Source: Dokdonella koreensis DS-123 (GTDB lineage Bacteria; Pseudomonadota; Gammaproteobacteria; Xanthomonadales; Rhodanobacteraceae). From it: a DNA stretch of 64,000 bases. The translations under genes and the position numbers were made by a program. Under the pieces are notes generated by a model. The model did not search any database, was not told where the DNA came from, and saw nothing but the letters and a program-made list of their open reading frames with translations. The stretch is taken from contig NZ_CP015249.1 in NCBI RefSeq assembly GCF_001632775.1, positions 1,592,686 to 1,656,685 of the forward strand, given 5' to 3'. This document shows, in pieces, positions 28,523-36,890 of the stretch. Numbering within the stretch: the first letter of the stretch is position 1; every line of letters starts with the position of its first letter.

Positions 28523-30931
28523 TCAGCTGCCCGGCAGCGGCGCCTTGCGCAGGCGCAGGGCGTTGCCGACCACCGACACCGACGACAGGCTCATCGCCAG
28601 CGCGGCGAGCATCGGCGACAGCAGCCAGCCGGCGACCGGATACAGCACGCCCGCGGCGATCGGTACGCCCAGCGCGTTGTAGCCGAACGCGAACGCCAGG
28701 TTCTGGTGGATGTTGCGCACCGTCGCCTGCGACAAGGCCCGGGCACGCAGGATGCCGTTGAGGTCGCCCTTGACGAGCGTGAGCTTGGCGCTCTCGATCG
28801 CCACGTCGGTGCCGTCGCCCATCGCGATGCCGATGTCGGCCGCCGCCAGGGCAGGCGCGTCGTTGATGCCGTCGCCGGCCATCGCGACGCGGCGCCCTTC
28901 GCGCCGGAGCGCCTCGATCACCGCGGCCTTGCCGGCCGGCGAGACCTCGGCGTGCACCGCGTCGATGCCCAGTTCCGCGGCCACCGCGCGTGCGCTGGTC
29001 GGCATGTCGCCGGTCAGCATGACGATGCGCAGGCCGGCCGCATGCAGGCGCCGGATCGCCGCCGGCGTGGTCGGCTTGATGCGATCGGCGACTGCCAGCA
29101 GCGCGGCCAGCCGGCCGTCGTCGGCCAGGAACACCACCGTCGCGCCGTTCGCGCGCAAGGCTTCGGCCTGCTCGCGGTCGGCCTCGTCCAGGACGACGCC
29201 GTGCTCGGCCATCAGGTGCGCGTTGCCGAGCGCGACGGTCCGTCCGCCGATCGTGCCGCGGACGCCGAGGCCGTTCAGCGCGACGAAGTCGCCGGCGGCC
29301 GGGATCGCAAGGCCTTGCGCCTGCGCCGCGCCGACGATGGCACGGGCCAGCGGGTGCTCGCTCGGGCGTTCCAGTGCCGCCGCCAGCGCGAGGGCATCCG
29401 CTTCGGTCCGGCCGCCGCGTGGAACGACGGTCCGCAGCGACGGCCGCCCTTCGGTCAGCGTGCCGGTCTTGTCGACGACGAGGGTGTCGATCTCGCGCAG
29501 CGTCTCGATCGCGGTGGCGTCGCGGAACAGCACGCCGCTCTGTGCGCCGCGGCCGCTGGCGACCATGATCGAGATCGGCGTGGCCAGCCCCAGGGCGCAG
29601 GGGCAGGCGATGATCAGCACCGACACGGCCGCGATCAGCGCATGCGCCAGGCGCGGCTCCGGGCCGACCGCCGCCCACACGGCGAACGCCACCGCCGCGA
29701 CGGCGACCACGGCCGGGACGAACCAGGCCGCGACGCGGTCGGCCACGCGCTGCAGCGGCGCGCGCGAACGCTGTGCCTCGGCCACCAGGCCGACGATCTG
29801 GGCGAGCAAGGTGTCGGCGCCGACCCGCTCGGCACGCATGACCAGGGAACCGTCTCGGTTCAGCGTGCCGCCGCTGAGCGCATCGCCGGCCATCTTGGCC
29901 ACCGGCATCGGCTCCCCGGTCAGCATCGCCTCGTCGACATGGCCGGTGCCTTCGAGCACGCGGCCGTCGACCGGGACCTTCTCGCCGGGCCGCACCCGCA
30001 GGGTGTCGCCGACCGCCACCTGATCCAGCGGGACGTCGGTTTCCTCGCCAGTGGCGTCGATGCGGCGCGCGGTCTTGGGAGCCAGGCCGAGCAGGGCCTT
30101 GAGCGCGGCCCCGGTGCGCCGCCGTGCGCGCAGTTCGAGGAAATCCCCGAGCAGCACCAGGGTGACGATGACCGCCGCCGCCTCGAAGTACACGGCCACC
30201 GCACCGTGGGCATCGCGGAACGCGTCCGGGAACACGGCCGGCGCCGCGAAGGCGATCGCGCTGTAGAGCCAGGCGACGCCGGTGCCGAGCGCGATCAGCG
30301 TGTACATGTTGGGCGCCCAGGGACGCAGCGAGCGCGCGCCGCGCACGAAGAACCCGGCACCGCCCCAGAGCACGACGACCGTCGAGAAGAGCGCCTCGAT
30401 CCAGCCGGCGATGCCGGCCCACGGCGCGGGCAGGTGCCAGCCGAACAGGTGCGGTCCCATCGCGATCGCGAACACCGGCGCGGTGAGTGCCGCACAAGCC
30501 GCCAGGCGCCGGCCCAGGGCGGTCAGCTCGCCGTCGTCGCCGTCGGCGGACGGCAGCAGCGGTTCCAGCGCCATGCCGCACAAGGGGCAATGGCCAGGCC
30601 CCTGCTGGCGGATCTGCGGGTGCATCGGGCAGGTGTAGATCGCGCTCGGGTCATCCACCGGCGCCGGGGCCGGGCGGTCGCCGGCATAGCGCTGCGGATC
30701 GGCGACGAAGCGCTCGCGGCAGCCGGCCGAGCAAAAATGCCAGGTCCGGCCGGCGTGCTCGGCCTGGTGGCGGGCGGTCGCCGGGTCGACCGTCATGCCG
30801 CAGACCGGATCCTTGACCTCGGGGGGCGCGGCGGCCGCGTGGCTGCCATGGCAGTGAGCGGCGCCGTGCGCCGGTCCGGCCGGCGGGGGTGCCTGCGTGC
30901 CGCAGCACGCGGGAGGATTGGACTGTTTCAT
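28523..30931 (-). CDS. copA: Copper-exporting P1B-type ATPase with N-terminal YHS and heavy-metal-binding domains
   Basis: The 802-residue pump lacks the usual ferredoxin-like HMA domain. Its N-terminus has a Cys/His-rich lead (CC at 9-10, HCHGSH), a YHS domain (about 38-83, DPVCGMTVD... HFCSAGC) and a CPMHP...CPLCGM heavy-metal-binding domain (about 98-125). The transport core shows TGE (338-340), the CPC metal site (443-445) and the phosphorylated Asp in DKTGT (487). It should move Cu(I) out of the cytoplasm. The ATG overlaps the cueR stop by 4 bases (ATGA), so the two genes are coupled. A longer upstream frame overlaps cueR and was rejected. Confidence 0.93.
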   Translation of the reverse strand: MKQSNPPACCGTQAPPPAGPAHGAAHCHGSHAAAAPPEVKDPVCGMTVDPATARHQAEHAGRTWHFCSAGCRERFVADPQRYAGDRPAPAPVDDPSAIYTCPMHPQIRQQGPGHCPLCGMALEPLLPSADGDDGELTALGRRLAACAALTAPVFAIAMGPHLFGWHLPAPWAGIAGWIEALFSTVVVLWGGAGFFVRGARSLRPWAPNMYTLIALGTGVAWLYSAIAFAAPAVFPDAFRDAHGAVAVYFEAAAVIVTLVLLGDFLELRARRRTGAALKALLGLAPKTARRIDATGEETDVPLDQVAVGDTLRVRPGEKVPVDGRVLEGTGHVDEAMLTGEPMPVAKMAGDALSGGTLNRDGSLVMRAERVGADTLLAQIVGLVAEAQRSRAPLQRVADRVAAWFVPAVVAVAAVAFAVWAAVGPEPRLAHALIAAVSVLIIACPCALGLATPISIMVASGRGAQSGVLFRDATAIETLREIDTLVVDKTGTLTEGRPSLRTVVPRGGRTEADALALAAALERPSEHPLARAIVGAAQAQGLAIPAAGDFVALNGLGVRGTIGGRTVALGNAHLMAEHGVVLDEADREQAEALRANGATVVFLADDGRLAALLAVADRIKPTTPAAIRRLHAAGLRIVMLTGDMPTSARAVAAELGIDAVHAEVSPAGKAAVIEALRREGRRVAMAGDGINDAPALAAADIGIAMGDGTDVAIESAKLTLVKGDLNGILRARALSQATVRNIHQNLAFAFGYNALGVPIAAGVLYPVAGWLLSPMLAALAMSLSSVSVVGNALRLRKAPLPGS

Positions 30932-31395
30932 CGGGAAGGCCGTTCGGGGAGGGAAGAAGAGAGGGTGGCCGGGGCGCTGTCCTCGTCGCCCAGCGCCTGC
31001 AGGATCGGGCAGCGGTCGGGCGATCCCTCGCCGGGACATTGCCCCACCAGGGCCTGCAGGCCCTGGCGGACACGCTGAAGCTCGGCGATGCGCTCGTCGA
31101 TCATCCGCAGGCGCGTGGCGGCCCGCTGGCGGATGCCCTCGACGCCGTGCTCGTGATCGGACGACAGCGCCAGCAGTTCGCCGATCTCCTCGAGGCTGAA
31201 GCCGAGCGCTTTCGCGCGCCGGATGAAGCGTAGGCGGCGCACGGTATCGAGCGGATAGTCGCGGTAGCCCGAGGCGCGCCGGGCCGGCCGCGGCAACAGG
31301 CCTTCGCGTTCGTAGAAGCGGATCGCATCGATGCCGACGCCGCTGGCCCGCGCCAGCGCACCGATCGTCATGGAGGGGGAAGGGAGGGTCTTCAT
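30928..31395 (-). CDS. cueR: MerR-family copper-responsive activator, CueR-like
   Basis: The 155-residue regulator has a MerR winged helix (about 9-77, [20 protein letters not shown]). A dimerisation helix and a C-terminal metal loop C-x8-C ([14 protein letters not shown]) follow. This loop fits Cu(I)/Ag(I)-sensing CueR rather than MerR (three Cys) or ZntR. It should activate its own cueR-copA operon by twisting the 19-bp-spaced promoter just upstream. The first ATG (31395) would be almost at the predicted transcription start. Met9 is the alternative, but neither has a Shine-Dalgarno sequence. Confidence 0.88.
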   Translation of the reverse strand: MKTLPSPSMTIGALARASGVGIDAIRFYEREGLLPRPARRASGYRDYPLDTVRRLRFIRRAKALGFSLEEIGELLALSSDHEHGVEGIRQRAATRLRMIDERIAELQRVRQGLQALVGQCPGEGSPDRCPILQALGDEDSAPATLSSSLPERPSR

Positions 31396-31402
31396 GCGGA
31401 CA

Positions 31403-31433
31403 GCCTAAACCCTGGAGTCGTGTCCAGGGTCAA
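31403..31433 (-). promoter_or_regulatory. MerR/CueR-type promoter with 19-bp spacer and perfect operator dyad
   Basis: Read on the minus strand: -35 TTGACC (31433-31428), a 19-bp spacer, and -10 TTAGGC (31408-31403). Within and beside the spacer is a perfect inverted repeat, ACCCTGGA-N6-TCCAGGGT (31409-31430). The overlong spacer with a central dyad is the hallmark of MerR-family-activated promoters. The predicted transcription start falls within a base or two of the first cueR ATG. Confidence 0.85.
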
Positions 31434-31489
31434 GCCCGCCGTGTCGCGACCGGCCGGCGGCGGGCCAGCGCGGCCTGCGCCGGTGACGG

Positions 31490-31507
31490 CCCCGCCCGCA
31501 GGCGGGG
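31490..31507 (-). terminator. Hairpin downstream of copB
   Basis: CCCCGCC and GGCGGGG form a perfect 7-bp stem with a CGCA/TGCG loop, 21 bases past the copB stop. There is no T-tract. It is a plausible end of the copLAB transcript before the cueR promoter. Confidence 0.5.
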
Positions 31508-31527
31508 TCCGTCAGGGCGCGCGTCGC

Positions 31528-32661
31528 TCAGAACCAGAAGCGGATGCCGGCCACCAGGCGCGTGTCCTCCACGGGCTCGCCGTGCCCGCGCGCCAGGTCC
31601 GCGCCGGTGCCATAGCGGCGGTGCCAGGCCACGCCGACGTAGGGGGCGATCTCGCGCCGGATCTCGTAGCGCAGGCGCAGGCCCGCCTCCAGCGTGTCGA
31701 GGCCCGATCCGGTGCCGCGTGCGCGGTCGGTGCGCGAATACAGCTTCGCCTCGACCAGCGGCTGCAGGATCAGCCGGTTGGTCAGCAGCAGCTCGTACTC
31801 GGCCTCCAGCGTCGCGGCGAGACGGCCGCCGTTGCCGACATAGGCAGTGGCCTGGGTCTCGAACTTGTACGGCGCCAATCCCTGGACGCCGAACGCAAGC
31901 CAGTCGCGCGAGGCTCCCGGCTTGAAGTCGTGCCGGACGCCGACCATGAGGTCCCACCAGGGGTGCACGGCATGTCCCCAGAGCAGTTCGACCTGGGCGT
32001 CCTCCAGCCGGCCGCCGCTGCGCTCGCCCTCGCTGCGCAGCCAGACCCGGTCGAAGCTGCGGCCGATCCAGGCCTTGGCCGCCCAGGCCGACGCGCCGCC
32101 GTCGGCGTCCTGCCATTCGAGGCGGTCGAAGGCCAGGTAGGCCAGGACCGGATCGTCGTCCATGTGGTCGCTCATGCGCATGCCGCCGAGGTCCGGGAAG
32201 GCCGCCGCGCGATCGGCATCGCTGACCGGCGGCATGACCGGACCCGCCGGTGAACCGTGCGAGGCGTGGTCCATCGAGGCGTGATCCATCGAGGAATGAT
32301 CCATCGAGGAATGATCCATCGAGGAATGATCCATCGAGGCGTGATCCATCGAGGCGTGATCCATCGAGGAGTGATCCATCGAGGAGTGATCCATCGAGGA
32401 GTGATCCATCGAGGAGTGATCCATCGAGGAGTGATCCGTCGAGGAGTGATCCATCGAGGAGTGATCCATCGAGGAGTGATCCATCGAGGAGTGATCCGTC
32501 GAGGCGTGGTCCTTCGTGGAATGGTCCTTCGAGGCACCGTGTTTCGCGGCCGGGGTCTTCGCGGAATCCACCGGATCGGTGGCGGCGGCCGGGCCGGCGG
32601 GGACCATCGTCGCCACGGCCGCGGCGATCGCCAGGGCGATGCAGGCGCTGCGCGGTTTCAT
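31528..32661 (-). CDS. copB: Copper-resistance outer-membrane protein CopB with an 18-unit His/Met repeat
   Basis: The 377-residue protein has a signal peptide (1-28) and then an 18-unit pentapeptide array, mostly DHSSM with DHASM, DHSST, DHAST and DHSTK variants (residues 46-135), rich in His, Met and Asp for copper binding. A C-terminal outer-membrane barrel domain follows (about 140-377, ending RFWF). CopB works with the periplasmic oxidase CopA in copper sequestration. The repeat is longer than in typical CopB proteins I know. The ATG overlaps the copA stop by 4 bases (ATGA). A longer frame upstream is a shadow of copA. Confidence 0.92.
   Translation of the reverse strand: MKPRSACIALAIAAAVATMVPAGPAAATDPVDSAKTPAAKHGASKDHSTKDHASTDHSSMDHSSMDHSSMDHSSTDHSSMDHSSMDHSSMDHSSMDHSSMDHASMDHASMDHSSMDHSSMDHSSMDHASMDHASHGSPAGPVMPPVSDADRAAAFPDLGGMRMSDHMDDDPVLAYLAFDRLEWQDADGGASAWAAKAWIGRSFDRVWLRSEGERSGGRLEDAQVELLWGHAVHPWWDLMVGVRHDFKPGASRDWLAFGVQGLAPYKFETQATAYVGNGGRLAATLEAEYELLLTNRLILQPLVEAKLYSRTDRARGTGSGLDTLEAGLRLRYEIRREIAPYVGVAWHRRYGTGADLARGHGEPVEDTRLVAGIRFWF
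32257..32526 (-). repeat. 18 tandem 15-bp repeats encoding the CopB pentapeptides
   Basis: Near-identical 15-base units (plus-strand form GAGGAGTGATCCATC) run without a break for 270 bases. Variants are limited to a few positions (GAGGCG, ATCCGTC, CTTCGTG). Because the unit is a multiple of three, slippage or recombination would change repeat number without a frameshift. The array also keeps antisense frames open. Confidence 0.95.
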
Positions 32662-34481
32662 GGCCGTGCCTCCTCGACGCGTACCTCGCGGAACATGCCG
32701 GCGTCCATGTGGTAGAGCAGGTGGCAGTGGTAGGCCCAGCGTCCGAGCGCGTCGGCCGTCACGCGATAGCTGCGCCGCGTGCCCGGCGGCATGTTGACGG
32801 TGTGCTTGCGCACCATGAAGGCGCCATCGGCATCCTCCAGGTCGCTCCACAGGCCGTGCAGATGGATCGGATGCTCCATCATCGTGTCGTTGACCAGCAC
32901 GATGCGCAGCCGTTCGCCGTAGGTCAGGCGCAACGGTTCGGCGTCGCCGAAGCGGATGCCGTCGAACGACCAGATGTAGCGTTCCATGTGGCCGGTCAGG
33001 TGCAGTTCGAGCGTTCGTCCGGGATCGCGCCCGTCCGGATCGGCGAACCGGCTCCGGAGGTCGGCATAGGTCAGCACCCGGCGGCCGTTGCCGCGCAGGC
33101 CGATGCCCGGATCATCCAGGCGCGGCGAGGGTGTCATCGTCTGCATGTCCACGCCGGGGTTGCCGCGTTCGCTGTCCGGGTGTGCCTGCATGCCCGCGGC
33201 GGCGGCCTGGCCGCCGCGCATCGCACCGTGACCCATGGCCGCGTGGTCCATGCCGGCATGGGCCGTGCCGTGCGAGGCGTGGTCCATGCCCGGGGCCGTT
33301 GCCGTTCCATGCCCGCCATGCCCGCCATGCCCGCCGTGACCCATGTCGGCCATCGTCAGCAGCGGCCGCGGGTCGGGCGCCGGCACCGGCGCGGCCAGGC
33401 CGTCCCGGACCGCCAGCGTCGCCCGCGCATAGCCGCCGCGGTCCATCGACTGCGCGAATATCGTGTAGGCGTCCTGCCCGGACGGCTCGACCATGACGTC
33501 GTAGGTCTCGGCCACGCCGATGCGGAATTCGTCCACCGTCACCGGATGGACGTTCTGGCCGTCGGCGGCGACCACGGTCATCTTGAGGCCGGGGATTCGG
33601 ACGTCGAAGAACGTCATCGCCGAGCCGTTGATGAAACGCAGCCGCACGCGCTCGCCCGGACGGAACAGGCCGGTCCAGTTGCCGGCCGGCGTCACGCCGT
33701 TGGCCAGGTAGGTGTAGGTCAGGGCGCCGACGTCGGCGAGGTCGGTCGGCGACATCCGCATCGCCCCCCACAGCCGGCGGTCGTCGAGCGTGGCACCCCA
33801 GCCCTGGCGGCGGATGTCGGCGATCGCATCGCCCACCGTGCGTTTGTTGCGGTTGTAGTACTCGGCGTTCTTGCGCAGCTTGGCGAAGATCCGGTACGGG
33901 TCCTCGTCGGTCCAGTCCGACAGCAGGATCACGTGCTCGCGATCGCTGCGCACCGGGTCGGGCTCGCGCGGGTCGACGATCAGCGGGCCGTAGAGGCCCT
34001 TCTGCTCCTGGAAGCCGGAATGGCTGTGGTACCAGTAGGTGCCGCTCTGGCGCAGCGTGTAGCGGTAGGTGAACGTCTCGCGCGGGCGGATGCCGTGGAA
34101 GCTGAAGCCCGGCACGCCGTCCATGTTCGCCGGCAGGATGATGCCGTGCCAGTGGATGGAGGTGTCCTCGTCGAGCGTGTTGCGGACGCGGATGGTGACG
34201 CTGTCGCCCTCGGTGAACCGCAGCAGCGGCGCGGGCAGCGAGCCGTTGACGGTGACCGCGCGCCGTGCACGGCCGGTGAAGTCGACCGGCAGCTCGCCGA
34301 TCGACAGGTCGATCACCGAGCCGGTCAGGGCCGTGGGTGCCGAGGCACCGGTCCGGGCGAACGCCGGTACGCGCATCAGGCCCAGGCCTGCGGCGCCTCC
34401 GAGCGCCAGGCCTTGTACGAAGCGCCGCCGGCGCAGGTCGAGGCCGCCATCGGGCAGGCTCGGGAAAACGGGGTGTTTCAC
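32658..34481 (-). CDS. copA: Multicopper oxidase CopA (PcoA/CopA type)
   Basis: The 607-residue periplasmic oxidase has a Tat signal (RRRRFVQG at about 17-24) and three cupredoxin domains. Type 2/3 copper ligands appear in HWHG (110-113), HSH (152-154), HPIHLHG (about 537) and HCHLLYHMDAGM (about 585-596). A Met/His/Gly-rich insertion (about 370-425, GHGGHGGHGGHG with MDH motifs) is typical for CopA and binds extra copper. It oxidises Cu(I). The start is a GTG with AAGGAG 8 bases upstream. The segment before it contains the alternative hairpins. The gene shares the symbol copA with the ATPase by convention but is unrelated. Confidence 0.94.
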   Translation of the reverse strand: MKHPVFPSLPDGGLDLRRRRFVQGLALGGAAGLGLMRVPAFARTGASAPTALTGSVIDLSIGELPVDFTGRARRAVTVNGSLPAPLLRFTEGDSVTIRVRNTLDEDTSIHWHGIILPANMDGVPGFSFHGIRPRETFTYRYTLRQSGTYWYHSHSGFQEQKGLYGPLIVDPREPDPVRSDREHVILLSDWTDEDPYRIFAKLRKNAEYYNRNKRTVGDAIADIRRQGWGATLDDRRLWGAMRMSPTDLADVGALTYTYLANGVTPAGNWTGLFRPGERVRLRFINGSAMTFFDVRIPGLKMTVVAADGQNVHPVTVDEFRIGVAETYDVMVEPSGQDAYTIFAQSMDRGGYARATLAVRDGLAAPVPAPDPRPLLTMADMGHGGHGGHGGHGTATAPGMDHASHGTAHAGMDHAAMGHGAMRGGQAAAAGMQAHPDSERGNPGVDMQTMTPSPRLDDPGIGLRGNGRRVLTYADLRSRFADPDGRDPGRTLELHLTGHMERYIWSFDGIRFGDAEPLRLTYGERLRIVLVNDTMMEHPIHLHGLWSDLEDADGAFMVRKHTVNMPPGTRRSYRVTADALGRWAYHCHLLYHMDAGMFREVRVEEARP

Positions 34482-34488
34482 GGGAGAA

Positions 34489-34606
34489 CTCCTTGGAACC
34501 GGCACGGCACGGCGCGCCGGTTTCCGCTTCACGGAAGGTCTGCAGCGGAAGCCGGCGCAACCGCCGGTTTCCCATGGGTATCCACGCCGGCACCCATTCA
34601 GGGTGC
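34489..34606 (-). promoter_or_regulatory. Candidate attenuator/alternative-hairpin leader between copL and copA
   Basis: In the copL-copA mRNA, four segments follow one another. 1: GGAAACCGGCG (34572-34562). 2: CGCCGGCTTCCGCT (34557-34544). 3: AGCGGAAACCGGCG (34528-34515). 4: CCGGTTCC (34502-34495), touching the copA AAGGAG (34494-34489). Segment 2 can pair with 1 (10 of 11) or with 3 (13 of 14). Segment 3 can instead pair with 4, extending to about 12 bp with one bulge. A separate perfect GCACCC hairpin sits at 34590-34606. The 1:2/3:4 versus 2:3 choice is the logic of an attenuator, here acting on ribosome access. Not tested by folding. Confidence 0.5.
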
Positions 34607-34625
34607 GCGCGGACGGCACGCCGCG

Positions 34626-34988
34626 CTAGGCGATGGGCGGGCGGTGCAGCCGGTCGGCCGGCTCGAAGCGGTAGTCCGGTCCGGGCAGCGCGCTGCCGGC
34701 GACACGCGGAGGCAGCGGGGGAGCGGCGGCCAGGGCGGCCGGCAGGGCGGGGCAGGCATGGAGGCAGGCGCAGGGCCCGCTCAGGCAGCAGCCGTGGGGA
34801 TCGTCCGGCGCCGGCCGGTCGGTGGCGGTGCCGGGTGCTTCCGGCGTGGCCGCCGCGCCGTGGCACGGCAGGTCCTGCGCGTCCCGGGCCGGGCCGGCTT
34901 GGGCGGACGGGACCACCGGCACGCCGACGCCGTTCGCGATCAGGGCGATCGCGAGCAGCAGGCGCAGGAGGACGGCGGACACGGACAT
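34626..34988 (-). CDS. copL: CopL-like Cys-rich exported leader/regulatory protein
   Basis: The 120-residue protein has a signal-like N-terminus (LLRLLLAIALIANGVGVPVV) and then Cys42 and a cluster CCLSGPCACLHAC (67-79), including CxxxC (CLHAC). Its second half is Pro-rich (PPLPPR, RPPIA end). Xanthomonas copLAB operons begin with such a protein, required there for copper-induced copAB expression. Small Cys-rich upstream ORFs (CutF, CruR) control downstream copper genes in other proteobacteria. I chose the ATG at 34988; an ATG six codons upstream is possible. A TTGAAA about 40 bases upstream may be a -35, without a convincing -10. The 144-base gap to copA holds the hairpin set. Confidence 0.8.
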   Translation of the reverse strand: MSVSAVLLRLLLAIALIANGVGVPVVPSAQAGPARDAQDLPCHGAAATPEAPGTATDRPAPDDPHGCCLSGPCACLHACPALPAALAAAPPLPPRVAGSALPGPDYRFEPADRLHRPPIA

Positions 34989-35051
34989 GGCCGCTACAGA
35001 CTGCAACCGACGGCGATTGGTTTCAAGGGGCGCCGTATCGGCCCGCCGGCC

Positions 35052-35348
35052 TCAATGGGCCTGCTTGCGCGCCGCCTCGAACGCGGCGAGCTGCTCGGGC
35101 GTGGCTTCGGGCTGATGGCGTGCCTTCCATTCGGCGAACGGCTCGCCGTAGATCCGTTCGCGCGCCTGCTCGCGGCCGATCTCCACGCCGCGGGCCTCGG
35201 CCGCCTCCCGGTACCAGTCGGCCAGGCAGTTGCGGCAGAAGCCGGCCAGGATCATCAGGTCGATGTTCTGCACGTCCTTGCGCCGGTCCAGGTGCTCGAG
35301 CAGGCGGCGGAACGCGGCCGCTTCGATCTCGGTGGTGATGTCGCTCAT
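35052..35348 (-). CDS. DUF1244 family protein
   Basis: The 98-residue protein is a close match to the DUF1244 family: AFRRLLEHLDRRKDVQNIDL, GFCRNCLADWYREAA and the PFAEWKARHQ end are diagnostic. It is small, helical and cytosolic, and contains a CxxC (CRNC). No function is established. It lies 63 bases upstream of copL on the same strand, and read-through into copLAB is possible but not evident. Confidence 0.9.
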   Translation of the reverse strand: MSDITTEIEAAAFRRLLEHLDRRKDVQNIDLMILAGFCRNCLADWYREAAEARGVEIGREQARERIYGEPFAEWKARHQPEATPEQLAAFEAARKQAH

Positions 35349-35429
35349 CGCGGGGCTCCGGTTGGGCGTGGTTCGCCGTGCAGTGTAGCCGGTGCCCCGA
35401 TGGATCGACGCAGGGCGTCACCGGACGCC

Positions 35430-36770
35430 CTACTGGAAGCCGTTGGCGAAGATCAGCTCCGAGCGCAGGCAGCTCGGCGTGTTGGCCGCGACCAGGCTGC
35501 GCAGCTGGATGGCGTGGGTGGGATGGAACTGGAGCTCGTTCTGCCCGCAGTTGGCGCCGTTGGGCGCGCCGATGTGGCAATAGCTCATCAGGCTGCCGCG
35601 CGGTGCGCCGGGCCCGCTGGCGGGGCAGGTCGGCGTGCCGGTATAGCAGCCGCTCTCGCCGTTGAAGCAGCGGTCGATCGTGTTGGTCCCGGTCGGGCCG
35701 CTGCCGTTGCTGGTGCTGGCGCAGTGGGTGTGGTGCGCGCCGAAGTTGTGGCCGAGCTCGTGCCCGACGATGAACGCGCTGAGCGGTATGCCGATGCCGG
35801 GATTGGTGAACACCTGGTTGACGCTGTAGCTGCCGCCGCTGCTCGTCGTGCGGCAATAGGCATTGAGCCAGGCGATTCCCGAGGCGCTGTTCCCGCTGGG
35901 GGACTTGCCCGACAGCAGCATCGCGAATCCGCGCGCGACGGCCGTGGCACCGGCGCTGTAGTTGGCCTGCCAGTAGTTGCCGAACTCGGTCAGCTGCGCC
36001 TGGCTGGCCGGGCTGTCGGTGTTGTTGTAGGGGTCGTTCGCGGTGCGCAGGAAAGTCGTTCCCTGCTTCAGCGCCACGTTGAGGTCGCGCTGGTAGGTGA
36101 TGTTCATCTGCGCGAACAGGTCGGCGATCCAGGCGGTGGCCTGGACGGTATTGCCGGAGAAGCGCTCGGCGAGCAGCTCGGTGTCGGTATCGACCGCGAC
36201 GACGGCCACGCTGGCATAGCCGGTACCGGTCGGAACCGCGCCGGCGAGGTCGAGCACCGGCGCGACGTATTCGGGCCCGATCGCCGTATCCTCGTTCGGC
36301 GTGAAGACCGGCGCCACGCCCTCGGGCAAGGCCGCTTCGGGCGACACCGCCTGCAGGGCCCAGTCGCCGCCGTCGCGCCGGGCGGTCAGGATGAACGGGC
36401 CGGCCGGGCCGGTGCCGCTGCCGGTCGGCGGCTCGGCGGATGCCGGGTCGAACGACAGCCCCACCCGGGTGGCGCCGTCGGCGCTGGCACCGAGCAGGTG
36501 CACGCGGCGGCTGCGCGGTATCTCGCGCGTGCCGTCGGCATCAACTACGTAGATGCGCGCATCGGCTGCGTAGATCTCGATGCGGCGGAACCGGATCGGT
36601 CCGGAGGCGTCCGGGCCCAGCGGGAACGCCGCCAGCTCGACCGTGGTGCCGGCCGGCGCCTGCGCGAGCCGCTCGCGCGTGGCCTGATCGAGCAGCGAGG
36701 TGCCGGGACGGTCGGCGGCGACGGCGCTGCAGCAGCTCGCCAGCAGCAGGTTCAGAATCAGTGCGCGCAT
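35430..36770 (-). CDS. Secreted zinc metalloprotease (reprolysin/M12B-like) with IFADGFE-like tail
   Basis: The 446-residue exported protein has a signal peptide (1-19), a propeptide-like beta-rich region (to about 180), and a metzincin catalytic domain. The zinc motif is HELGHNFGAHH (337-347) and the Met-turn is SLMSYCH (Met395). Several Cys (305, 350, 368, 375, 382, 398) suggest disulfides as in reprolysins. It should degrade extracellular protein. The chain ends SELIFANGFQ, one of five related tails. GGGAG precedes the ATG. The frame stays open far upstream, antisense to folD and the TRAP genes, which was rejected. It is divergent from folD. Confidence 0.88.
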   Translation of the reverse strand: MRALILNLLLASCCSAVAADRPGTSLLDQATRERLAQAPAGTTVELAAFPLGPDASGPIRFRRIEIYAADARIYVVDADGTREIPRSRRVHLLGASADGATRVGLSFDPASAEPPTGSGTGPAGPFILTARRDGGDWALQAVSPEAALPEGVAPVFTPNEDTAIGPEYVAPVLDLAGAVPTGTGYASVAVVAVDTDTELLAERFSGNTVQATAWIADLFAQMNITYQRDLNVALKQGTTFLRTANDPYNNTDSPASQAQLTEFGNYWQANYSAGATAVARGFAMLLSGKSPSGNSASGIAWLNAYCRTTSSGGSYSVNQVFTNPGIGIPLSAFIVGHELGHNFGAHHTHCASTSNGSGPTGTNTIDRCFNGESGCYTGTPTCPASGPGAPRGSLMSYCHIGAPNGANCGQNELQFHPTHAIQLRSLVAANTPSCLRSELIFANGFQ

Positions 36771-36890
36771 GTTCGTGGGCTCCCGTCGCGGCCGGCAAAG
36801 TCTACGAGAGCGTCCGACAATCCCCGGGGGTAATTTGAGACCGGATTCGCGGACATGGATAATCGCCGGTTTTCCGGGACACGCATTCAG

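Noticed and set aside
32257-32526. Short regular repeats that might be taken for a CRISPR array
   Set aside because: The 15-bp units are contiguous with no spacers, in frame, and encode a His/Met copper-binding region of CopB.
32250-36833. A 1527-codon open frame on the plus strand, antisense to copB, copA, copL and the metalloprotease
   Set aside because: It is kept open by the 15-bp repeats and high GC. The translation is Arg/Gly/Ala-rich low-complexity without domains, while the minus-strand genes have clear catalytic motifs.
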